From Bacteroidales bacterium (GTDB lineage: Bacteria > Bacteroidota > Bacteroidia > Bacteroidales > P3), in assembly GCA_031286005.1 (NCBI GenBank), contig JAITVC010000171.1, positions 1 to 10,632 on the forward strand: a stretch of 10,632 nt of DNA. Reading direction: 5' to 3'. Positions within the stretch are counted from its first letter, which is position 1, and each line of letters starts with the position of its first letter. Below, piece by piece: positions 5,225 to 10,632 of the stretch. Both the position numbers and the translations under genes were made by a program. The notes beneath the pieces are model-generated. The model saw only the letters and a list, made by a program, of their open reading frames with translations. It searched no databases and was not told the DNA's origin.

Positions 5225-6295
5225 TTACCCTACGGTTTCTTTCATCTTTTCCGCATTCTCGGCGAGTTGCAACGCATCAATCACATCTTGAATATCGCCA
5301 TCCATAAATGTGGGCAGGGAATATACGGTGAAGTTGATACGATGGTCGGTGATGCGGCTTTGCGGATAGTTGTAAGTTCGGATTTTGGCCGAGCGGTCGC
5401 CTGTCGAAACCATTGTTTTGCGTTTGCTCGAAATTTCATCCAAATACTTTTGGTATTCCATCTCGTAAAGACGTGTGCGCAACACTTTCATGGCTTTTTC
5501 CAAGTTCTTGATTTGCGATTTTTCGTCTTGAATGGCCACCACGATGCCGGTTGGAATGTGCGTTAAGCGAATGGCGGAATAGGTTGTATTTACAGACTGT
5601 CCGCCGGGACCGGATGAGCAGTAGGTATCTTTACGAATATCGCTTTGCTTCAAATCCACATCAAACTCGTCGGCTTCGGGCAACACAACCACCGATGCGG
5701 CTGAGGTGTGAACACGTCCCATGGTTTCCGTTTCCGGAACACGTTGCACACGATGCACGCCCGACTCGTATTTCAAAACGCCGTAAACGCCATCGCCCGT
5801 TACGTTCAAGATAATTTCCTTATAACCACCAACAGTGCCTTCGGTGCAATCCACAAGTTCTGTTTTCCAGCCTTTTTGGTCGCAATACTTTTGATACATG
5901 CGGTATAAATCGCCTGCGAAGATACTGGCTTCATCACCGCCTGTTCCCGCACGGATTTCGATGATGGCATTCTTGCCGTCTTGCGGATCGGCAGGGATTA
6001 GCAACACACGGATGTCTTCTTCCATCACGTCTTTTTGCTCTTGATAAGTCGTCAATTCCTCTTTCGCCATTGTGCGAAATTCTTCATCTTTTTCGTTGGC
6101 AATAACGTCTTTCGCATTAGCGATATTATCCAATAAATTTTTATAAGCTTTGTAGGCGGCAATAATAGGTTGTAAGTCCTTGTAATCTTTGCTGATTTTG
6201 ATATAACGCTTCATATCCGACATCACATCGGGCTCGTTCATCTGCTGCTCAATCTCTAAATAACGGCTGTGTATAGCTTCTAATTTTTCTAACAT
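5225..6295 (-). CDS. prfA: Peptide chain release factor 1
   Basis: RF1 recognises UAA and UAG in the ribosomal A site and triggers peptide release. The 356-aa product has the helical N-terminal domain, IRAGTGGDEASIFAGDLYRMY (115-135), the stop-codon recognition Pro-Glu-Thr at 187-189 (RF1-type PxT, not the SPF of RF2), and the catalytic GGQ at 231-233 within SSGPGGQSVNTTYSAIRLTH. KTMVSTGDRSAKIRTYNYPQ is also conserved. The SGPGGQ form, where enterobacteria have SGAGGQ, fits Bacteroidota. I start at ATG 6295 (MLEKLEAIHSRY); an in-frame ATG at 6346 overlaps the -33 box of the promoter and adds 17 non-family residues. It is the first gene of the prfA-pyrF unit. Confidence 0.97.
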   Translation of the reverse strand: MLEKLEAIHSRYLEIEQQMNEPDVMSDMKRYIKISKDYKDLQPIIAAYKAYKNLLDNIANAKDVIANEKDEEFRTMAKEELTTYQEQKDVMEEDIRVLLIPADPQDGKNAIIEIRAGTGGDEASIFAGDLYRMYQKYCDQKGWKTELVDCTEGTVGGYKEIILNVTGDGVYGVLKYESGVHRVQRVPETETMGRVHTSAASVVVLPEADEFDVDLKQSDIRKDTYCSSGPGGQSVNTTYSAIRLTHIPTGIVVAIQDEKSQIKNLEKAMKVLRTRLYEMEYQKYLDEISSKRKTMVSTGDRSAKIRTYNYPQSRITDHRINFTVYSLPTFMDGDIQDVIDALQLAENAEKMKETVG

Positions 6296-6315
6296 AAATT
6301 GTTTTTTTCCAGCTG

Positions 6316-6346
6316 CAAAGATACGAAAAAAATACGAACGCTGCAA
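6316..6346 (-). promoter_or_regulatory. Promoter of the prfA-pyrF unit
   Basis: On the minus strand, TTG (6346-6344), a 20-bp spacer and TATCTTTG (6323-6316) form an excellent Bacteroidota promoter. Transcription should start near 6311, leaving a leader of about 15 bases before the prfA ATG at 6295. This supports the shorter prfA start. Confidence 0.78.
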
Positions 6347-6420
6347 GGCCTCAACGGAGTTAATTACGGCTTAACTTTTTTGGAACTACAGCAACCTTAT
6401 AAAAGGTCATGAATTCGTTT

Positions 6421-6504
6421 TTATTGCATAGAGACGTTCTTCTCTTTGGCGATATTTTGGACGGTTTGCTTGATGTCTTGTCTTAAAGCATTGCTTAATT
6501 CCAT
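6421..6504 (-). CDS. Doubtful 27-aa small ORF
   Basis: An ATG at 6504 opens a 27-codon frame (MELSNALRQDIKQ... ending in NVSMQ, TAA). It begins 7 bp after the stop of the 59-aa gene on the same strand. Its predicted helical, polar composition is compatible with a real small protein. Nothing in it is recognised, and it could equally be chance or the remnant of a longer gene. The 75 bp between it and the prfA promoter region hold only weak inverted repeats and no clear terminator. Confidence 0.25.
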   Translation of the reverse strand: MELSNALRQDIKQTVQNIAKEKNVSMQ

Positions 6505-6511
6505 AACAGTC

Positions 6512-6691
6512 TTATTTGAGCTTGTACGTTTCTTTTAGCACCGCCTTTTTTTCATCATCCACAGAGGCCATGTATTTCTTCCAGCCCGGACAGAAGTTGA
6601 TGTGCCAACGCCAGAAGCGGCCGATTAAGGATTTTGGAGCTTTGTCGTATTTGGCGCGTATGGGGCAGTTTTCGCAATTTTCTTGTGGCAT
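6512..6691 (-). CDS. Conserved-looking 59-aa Cys-containing small protein
   Basis: The product begins MPQENCENCPIRAKYDKAPKS and continues with RFWRWHINFCPGWKKYMAS. It is small, basic, and has no signal peptide. Cys6 and Cys9 form a C-x-x-C pair and a third cysteine sits at 34 in FCPGWKKY, so metal or iron-sulfur binding is possible but unproven. The motif density (CENCPIRAKYDK, WRWHINFCPGWKKY) looks like a real conserved protein rather than a chance frame, and I believe similar short proteins occur in Bacteroidota, without a known function. I chose the ATG at 6691, because the upstream in-frame ATG at 6718 lies in the promoter. A TATCTTTG box on the minus strand at 6718-6725 sits 26 bp ahead. 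The gene is divergent from recQ. Confidence 0.6.
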   Translation of the reverse strand: MPQENCENCPIRAKYDKAPKSLIGRFWRWHINFCPGWKKYMASVDDEKKAVLKETYKLK

Positions 6692-6717
6692 GATTTTTAA
6701 TTTTATATGAAATGCCA

Positions 6718-6725
6718 CAAAGATA
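6718..6725 (-). promoter_or_regulatory. -7 box of the 59-aa gene (left half of a divergent promoter)
   Basis: TATCTTTG on the minus strand matches TAnnTTTG exactly. No clear -33 TTG is seen at the expected distance. That position is occupied by the opposing recQ box, so the two promoters share DNA. Confidence 0.5.
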
Positions 6726-6747
6726 CACTTTTTTTTGCAATTTTTCG

Positions 6748-6755
6748 TATCTTTG
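6748..6755 (+). promoter_or_regulatory. -7 box of recQ (right half of a divergent promoter)
   Basis: TATCTTTG on the plus strand is an exact TAnnTTTG box, 16 bp before the TTG proposed as the recQ start. With the box at 6718-6725 it forms a 9-bp inverted repeat (CAAAGATAC and GTATCTTTG) around a T-rich centre. No canonical -33 box is visible. Confidence 0.55.
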
Positions 6756-6771
6756 CAAAAAAATCGTTCTT

Positions 6772-8679
6772 TTGCAGCAAATTATTCGCGACATATTGTT
6801 GAAATATTGGGGGCATCCGCACTTTCGTGAGATGCAGGAGGATATTATCATGTCTGTGCTGCATGGCAACGACACTCTGGCGTTGTTGCCCACAGGCGGC
6901 GGAAAATCGATTTGTTTTCAAGTATCGGGATTGGCTTTGGAGGGGATGTGCTTGGTGGTTTCGCCGCTCATTGCATTGATGAGAGACCAAGTGGAGAATC
7001 TCGAAAAACGAGGTATTCCGGCGGCAGCCATCACTTCGGGGATGAACCGATTTGAAATGGAACTGGTGATGAATAAAGCCATCACCCATCAATTGAAATT
7101 TTTGTATGTGTCGCCCGAACGTTTGGAAACCCAAACCTTTTTGAATAATCTGCCGTTGATGAAAATCGGTCTTTTGGCGATTGACGAGGCGCACTGCATT
7201 TCGCAGTGGGGCTATGATTTCCGTCCGCCGTATTTGAACATCGTCAATATCCGAACGTTGTTGCCCGATGTGCCGGTAATCGCACTTACGGCAACGGCGA
7301 CGCCATCCGTCGTAATCGATATTCAGAATAAATTACGGTTCAAAAAGCGTACGGTCTTTCAGAAAAGTTTTGCGCGGGAAAACCTGACCTACTATGTGTT
7401 TCGCGAAGAAGACAAGTTGGGGCGTTTGATGAAGATTATTGAAACCGTAAAGGGTGCAGGCGTGGTGTATGTGCGCAATCGGAAAAAAACGCAGGACATC
7501 GCCGATTATTTGAACAAGCAAGGCTTTCGCGCGACTTGCTACCATGCGGGATTAGACCAATCGACCCGAAATTTGCGACAAGCCGATTGGATTGCAGACC
7601 GCACACCCATCATCGTTGCCACGAATGCCTTCGGCATGGGTATCGACAAACCGAATTGCCGTTTTGTAGTGCATTTGGATTTGCCGGATTCGTTGGAAGC
7701 CTACTTTCAAGAGGCTGGACGGGGTGGTCGTGATGGGCAACGTGCTTATGCGGTGGTGCTTTTTTCCGGTATCGACAAACAGAATTTAGAGAGGAATTTT
7801 GCGGAAACCTACCCCGATATTCCGTTTATCAAAACGACTTACGATAAGTTGGGCGACTTTTATAATGTCCCGGTAGGAAGCGGGGCAGGGGCGAGCTTTG
7901 ATTTTGAGCTGGCCGATTTTTCGGGTGCGTATAATCTGCCGCATGTGCAAACCTATCATGCTTTGCGCTTGCTCGAACGGCAAGGCTTAATCGGTTTCAC
8001 GGAGGACTTAAATATACCGTCGAAAGTGTGGATTAAAGCCGATAAAGCCTATCTGTACGATTTCCAAGTGCGGAATGAGAAATACGGCGGTTTTGTGGAA
8101 ACATTATTGCGCTCCTACGGCGGATTGTTCTCGGATTTTGTGAAAATCCGAGAAAGCGACTTGGCCCGGCGGATGAAAATACAGGAAGAGCAAGTCGTGA
8201 TAGCGTTGAAGAACTTGATGAAATGGGACATTCTCGAATATATCCCCTCACCGAAAAAGCCGCAAGTGCAATTCATCCAAGAACGTATCCGCTCGACGGG
8301 CATCCAGCTGAACCCCGACGTTTACCGTGAGCGCAAGGATGCGGCACGTCAACGCTTGAACGCCGTTTTGCATTATGCCGAAAGCACAAATCATTGCCGC
8401 AGCCAACTGCTGCTGGACTATTTCGGCGAGACCGGAAGCAAACGCTGCGGCCGTTGCGACTATTGCATCAAACGCAATCAAGCGGAATTGAGCGACGTGG
8501 AATTTGACCGAATGGTTGAAATCGTGAAACCGCTGTTGGAGTGGAAACCCACGCCGCTTGCGGATATTCAAACCGCTTTGCCGATGTTTAGCGAGCGAAA
8601 AATCCGACTGTTTTTGCAGTGGCTCTTGGACAACGACAAAATCAAACCGACCGACGACGGCGATTTCGTTTGGAATTAA
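6772..8679 (+). CDS. recQ: RecQ-family ATP-dependent DNA helicase
   Basis: This is a 3'-5' superfamily 2 DNA helicase for recombination and replication-fork repair. In the 635-aa product, Walker A is LPTGGGKS (39-46), the DEAH box is at 138-141, ALTATAT is at 171-177, ATNAFGMGIDKP at 283-294, and the arginine-finger motif QEAGRGGRDG at 313-322. A winged-helix-like region follows, then a four-cysteine zinc site (Cys542, 559, 562, 565; CGRCDYC). In E. coli RecQ the zinc site directly follows the helicase core; here it comes about 200 residues later, as in other Bacteroidota RecQ-like proteins, and there is no HRDC domain. I favour TTG 6772 (MQQIIRDILLKYWG). The ATG at 6712 lies upstream of the probable promoter box and adds 20 unlikely residues. 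It is followed closely by the DUF486 gene. Confidence 0.93.
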   Translation: MQQIIRDILLKYWGHPHFREMQEDIIMSVLHGNDTLALLPTGGGKSICFQVSGLALEGMCLVVSPLIALMRDQVENLEKRGIPAAAITSGMNRFEMELVMNKAITHQLKFLYVSPERLETQTFLNNLPLMKIGLLAIDEAHCISQWGYDFRPPYLNIVNIRTLLPDVPVIALTATATPSVVIDIQNKLRFKKRTVFQKSFARENLTYYVFREEDKLGRLMKIIETVKGAGVVYVRNRKKTQDIADYLNKQGFRATCYHAGLDQSTRNLRQADWIADRTPIIVATNAFGMGIDKPNCRFVVHLDLPDSLEAYFQEAGRGGRDGQRAYAVVLFSGIDKQNLERNFAETYPDIPFIKTTYDKLGDFYNVPVGSGAGASFDFELADFSGAYNLPHVQTYHALRLLERQGLIGFTEDLNIPSKVWIKADKAYLYDFQVRNEKYGGFVETLLRSYGGLFSDFVKIRESDLARRMKIQEEQVVIALKNLMKWDILEYIPSPKKPQVQFIQERIRSTGIQLNPDVYRERKDAARQRLNAVLHYAESTNHCRSQLLLDYFGETGSKRCGRCDYCIKRNQAELSDVEFDRMVEIVKPLLEWKPTPLADIQTALPMFSERKIRLFLQWLLDNDKIKPTDDGDFVWN

Positions 8680-8710
8680 ATAAATCACAAATTAGCAAAT
8701 TTTAACCTTA

Positions 8711-9079
8711 ATGAAGATTATATACACCCTCGCACTTCTCGTTGTTTCAAATATATTCATGACATTGGCCTGGTATGGCCATTTGAAATTGCACGACCTC
8801 AAAATCACAAACAACTGGCCGCTTTTTGGCGTAATTCTGCTATCGTGGGGCATCGCTTTGTTTGAATACTGCTTTCAAGTTCCGGCCAACCGTATTGGCT
8901 TCGAGGGAAACGGCGGGCCATTCTCGCTGATGCAATTAAAAGTGATACAGGAAGTGATTACGCTGGTTGTTTTTACCATTTTTGCGATAGTGGCTTTCGA
9001 TAGCGTGAAATTACAGTGGAACCATCTTGCGGCGTTTGCCTGTTTGGTGTTGGCCGTGTATTTTGTGTTCATGAAATAA
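8711..9079 (+). CDS. DUF486 / DMT-family small membrane protein
   Basis: The 122-aa product is an inner-membrane protein with four predicted hydrophobic segments: about residues 2-21, 36-54, 72-94 and 100-120. FMTLAWYGHLK, LFEYCFQVPANRIG and FSLMQLKVIQEVITLVVF are the conserved blocks of the DUF486 family, grouped with small drug/metabolite transporters. The substrate is unknown. Length matches the family, which is one half the size of ten-helix DMT transporters and probably acts as an oligomer. It starts 31 bp after the recQ stop with no promoter box visible between, so co-transcription with recQ is likely. The family call is confident; a transport function is not demonstrated. Confidence 0.88.
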   Translation: MKIIYTLALLVVSNIFMTLAWYGHLKLHDLKITNNWPLFGVILLSWGIALFEYCFQVPANRIGFEGNGGPFSLMQLKVIQEVITLVVFTIFAIVAFDSVKLQWNHLAAFACLVLAVYFVFMK

Positions 9080-9084
9080 ATCCG

Positions 9085-9116
9085 TTTGCTCATCTTCAAA
9101 AAAAAGCGTACTTTTG
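9085..9116 (+). promoter_or_regulatory. Promoter of tatD, close to the start codon
   Basis: TTTG at 9085-9088, a 20-bp spacer and TACTTTTG at 9109-9116 match the Bacteroidota promoter completely. Only four bases separate the -7 box from the ATG at 9121, so the transcript should begin at or within a base or two of the start codon. Confidence 0.75.
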
Positions 9117-9120
9117 CACC

Positions 9121-9888
9121 ATGATTTTTGCAGACTCTCACACCCATTTCTATTTTGAGGATTACAAACCCGATCTTCAAGCAAGTTTCGACCGTGCCAT
9201 CGGCGCAGGCGTTCAATACATGGTTATTCCGAACGTGGACAGTTCGACCATCGCCGAAGTTTCTCGCATTTGCGATACCTTTCCGAAGAATTGTTTTCCG
9301 GCCATCGGCCTGCATCCTACCGATGTGAAAGAGGATTATAAAACGGAACTGGAAACGATGCTCAACGCCGCAGATGCTCGCCGTTATTACGCCATCGGCG
9401 AAACGGGCTTGGATTTGTATCACGACAAAACCTTTTTGGCTGAGCAAATAGAAGCTTTTGACGCACAAATCCAATTGGCGAAAGCGAAAAATTTGCCGTT
9501 GATTATTCATTCGCGCGATGCGTTTGAAGAAACGATGAAGATTTTGAAACGCCACAAAGACCAATCGTTGCGAGGCGTGTTTCATTGCTTCACCGGCTCG
9601 GTGGAGCAGGCCAAACGCATTGTGGATTTAGGTTTCTATCTCGGCATTGGCGGCGTGGTAACGTTCAAAAACAGCAAACTTTGGCAAGTGGTGGAAGCCA
9701 TCGGCCTCGAACACATCCTGCTCGAAACCGATGCCCCGTTCATCGCCCCGCATCCGCATCGCGGCACACGCAACGAGCCGTCCTACATCCCCATCATCGC
9801 ACAGCGCATCGCGGAAATTAAAAACATTCCCATCGAAACCGTGTCCGAAAAAACGACGGAGCAGACGTTGAAACTTTTCGGAATTTAA
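9121..9888 (+). CDS. tatD: TatD-family metal-dependent hydrolase (DNase)
   Basis: TatD-family enzymes are cytoplasmic TIM-barrel metallohydrolases with DNase activity, linked to DNA repair and turnover. In the 255-aa product the metal ligands are all present: DSHTH (His7, His9), Glu94 in IGETGLDLY, His130 in IIHSRD, His155 in FHCFTGS and Asp204 in ETDAPF. GLHP (63-66) and PHRGTRNEPSYIP are further signatures, and the length is normal. I chose ATG 9121 because it opens right at IFADSHTH; an in-frame ATG at 9016 lies inside the DUF486 gene and upstream of the promoter. The stop is five bases before a REP-like repeat cluster. It converges on the gene at the right edge. Confidence 0.95.
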   Translation: MIFADSHTHFYFEDYKPDLQASFDRAIGAGVQYMVIPNVDSSTIAEVSRICDTFPKNCFPAIGLHPTDVKEDYKTELETMLNAADARRYYAIGETGLDLYHDKTFLAEQIEAFDAQIQLAKAKNLPLIIHSRDAFEETMKILKRHKDQSLRGVFHCFTGSVEQAKRIVDLGFYLGIGGVVTFKNSKLWQVVEAIGLEHILLETDAPFIAPHPHRGTRNEPSYIPIIAQRIAEIKNIPIETVSEKTTEQTLKLFGI

Positions 9889-9892
9889 CGTT

Positions 9893-9984
9893 GGTCGTTT
9901 CGACTCCGCTCAACGACCGCGAACGGCCGTTTCGATTCTGCTTAACGACCGGACACTCGGTCGCTGAGCGGAGTCGAAGCGGCC
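9893..9984. repeat. REP-like repeat cluster: two direct copies and one inverted copy of a 27-bp unit
   Basis: The 27-bp unit containing TTCGACTCCGCTCAACGACC occurs at 9893-9919, again in the same orientation with five C/T changes at about 9924-9950, and inverted at 9958-9984. The outer copies can pair over all 27 positions with three G-T wobbles, giving a long stem around a 38-nt loop. Sequences of the GTTGAGCGGAGTCGAA type are, from memory, common dispersed intergenic repeats in Bacteroidota and other phyla. It lies between two convergent genes, begins just after the tatD stop, and supplies the end of the gene on the minus strand. There is no T-tract, though the hairpin may stabilise 3' ends. 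Confidence 0.8.
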
Positions 9985-10632
9985 GATGCACGCCGTGCCT
10001 TGCGCAACCCCACCGTCTCTTTCAATTGCGAAATAAACCCATTGATACTAAGGATGGCCTCCTCTATAAGTTCGCCTTTTTCGGCTTCAAACGGCGAAAT
10101 TTCATGCATCTGATACATCGCATTAAGGATTTCCGCCGTTCGGCGATAGGCCTCATCCACCTTCAACCGCGCATCTTTCAGCTTGCCCGCCTCGATGCGC
10201 GTCAGCCTTTCGCTTGAGCGATGGTTATACACATCTTCAAAATCATTGTTTGCTTTTTCGAGCAGCGGCACCACATCCGATAGCCCCAAGAGCGACAAGT
10301 GCGGCGAATTTTCTTCCATCGACAGCAATTGCACCACCGCATTCACTTGCGCCGAGTTTGTCGAATACGACTGCCGATTGGCATTGCGAAACTTGTGAAT
10401 ATGAAACATCAAATCCGCCGCCGCCTTGCGCCGATTGGCATCCGGACTTTTTTGATTGCTTTTGATGGTGCGTTTCAGGAAAAGAAAAAGTTCGTCGCGC
10501 ACACCGTCGAATTCCACAATCTTGGCCGTATCCTCATAAACCCGCCGATAGGGATACAAATCTTTTTCCGTTTCAAACAGCGCCGCATAAATTTCGCGCG
10601 CTTTTTCGAGCCTAAAGGCCTCCACAACCTCC
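9942..10632 (-). CDS. Helical protein of unknown function, possibly DUF6261-like (5' truncated by window edge)
   Basis: The frame is open to the right edge, so the gene continues beyond the window. The GTG at 10625 is probably internal. The visible 229 residues are almost all predicted alpha-helical and charged, without signal peptide or membrane segment. Segments such as NANRQSYSTNSAQVNAVVQLLS, LGLSDVVPLLEKANNDFEDVY and RLTRIEAGKLKDARLKVDEAYRR suggest a long helical bundle. It resembles proteins I associate with the Bacteroidota family DUF6261, but this is from memory and the start is missing. The last residues (about AASTPLSDRVSGR) are encoded by the REP-like repeats, which also provide the TAA at 9942-9944. 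The natural end was probably near GLRKARR. Function unknown. Confidence 0.65.
   Translation of the reverse strand, partial: EVVEAFRLEKAREIYAALFETEKDLYPYRRVYEDTAKIVEFDGVRDELFLFLKRTIKSNQKSPDANRRKAAADLMFHIHKFRNANRQSYSTNSAQVNAVVQLLSMEENSPHLSLLGLSDVVPLLEKANNDFEDVYNHRSSERLTRIEAGKLKDARLKVDEAYRRTAEILNAMYQMHEISPFEAEKGELIEEAILSINGFISQLKETVGLRKARRASAASTPLSDRVSGR

Noticed and set aside
5225..6295. A programmed frameshift release-factor gene (as in prfB).
   Set aside because: The frame is continuous and the recognition motif is PET, which marks RF1. RF1 genes do not use the frameshift.
9016..9120. N-terminal extension of TatD starting inside the DUF486 gene.
   Set aside because: It precedes the tatD promoter and has no family similarity. 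The ATG at 9121 begins exactly at the conserved metal-binding segment.
8875..9585. A 236-codon minus-strand frame antisense to the DUF486 and tatD genes.
   Set aside because: Both + strand genes are well supported by conserved catalytic or membrane motifs. The antisense product resembles no family.

Overview
The window looks like chromosomal DNA of an obligately anaerobic member of the Bacteroidota, most likely order Bacteroidales. Three things point there. Promoters follow the Bacteroidota pattern (TTG or TTTG, about 20 bp, then TAnnTTTG), with near-perfect examples ahead of tRNA-Pro, prfA and tatD. The tRNA gene has no encoded CCA and starts lack clear Shine-Dalgarno sequences. The proteins (2-oxoacid:ferredoxin oxidoreductase, the 276-aa OMP decarboxylase, an RF1 with SSGPGGQ, a RecQ with a late zinc cluster) read as Bacteroidales versions.

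Layout. 1-999 (+) holds the end of a 2-oxoacid:ferredoxin oxidoreductase operon: the partial TPP-binding beta subunit and the complete gamma subunit, separated by a small palindromic element. A terminator-like hairpin overlaps the promoter of a tRNA-Pro(GGG) gene, which has its own terminator. 1253-3429 (+) is an accessory block: a short HTH protein resembling the N-terminal part of WYL regulators, then a tight three-gene operon of two DUF2589-like paralogues and an unrecognised AT-rich gene whose product ends in Cys-Cys-Leu-Leu-Ile. It is closed by a 42-bp tandem repeat array containing four palindromes (3437-3604).

3615-6295 (-) is a probable operon prfA - pyrF - secreted beta-rich protein, read from a strong promoter at 6316-6346. 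Between prfA and recQ lie a conserved-looking 59-aa Cys-containing protein (-) and a doubtful 27-codon ORF. A mirror-symmetric divergent promoter region (6718-6755) probably serves the 59-aa gene leftward and recQ rightward. recQ and a DUF486 membrane protein gene follow on +, then tatD (+), whose promoter lies so close to its ATG that the mRNA should be leaderless or nearly so. The right edge holds a convergent, 5'-truncated gene (-), possibly DUF6261-like, whose 3' end runs into a REP-like repeat cluster (9893-9984).

Most of the window is housekeeping: translation termination, pyrimidine synthesis, DNA repair, metal-dependent nuclease, anaerobic 2-oxoacid metabolism. The part that could be an undescribed system is the regulator/DUF2589/DUF2589/CCLLI-protein cassette next to tRNA-Pro. 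Its genes are clearly organised to be expressed together, but no function can be read from the sequence.
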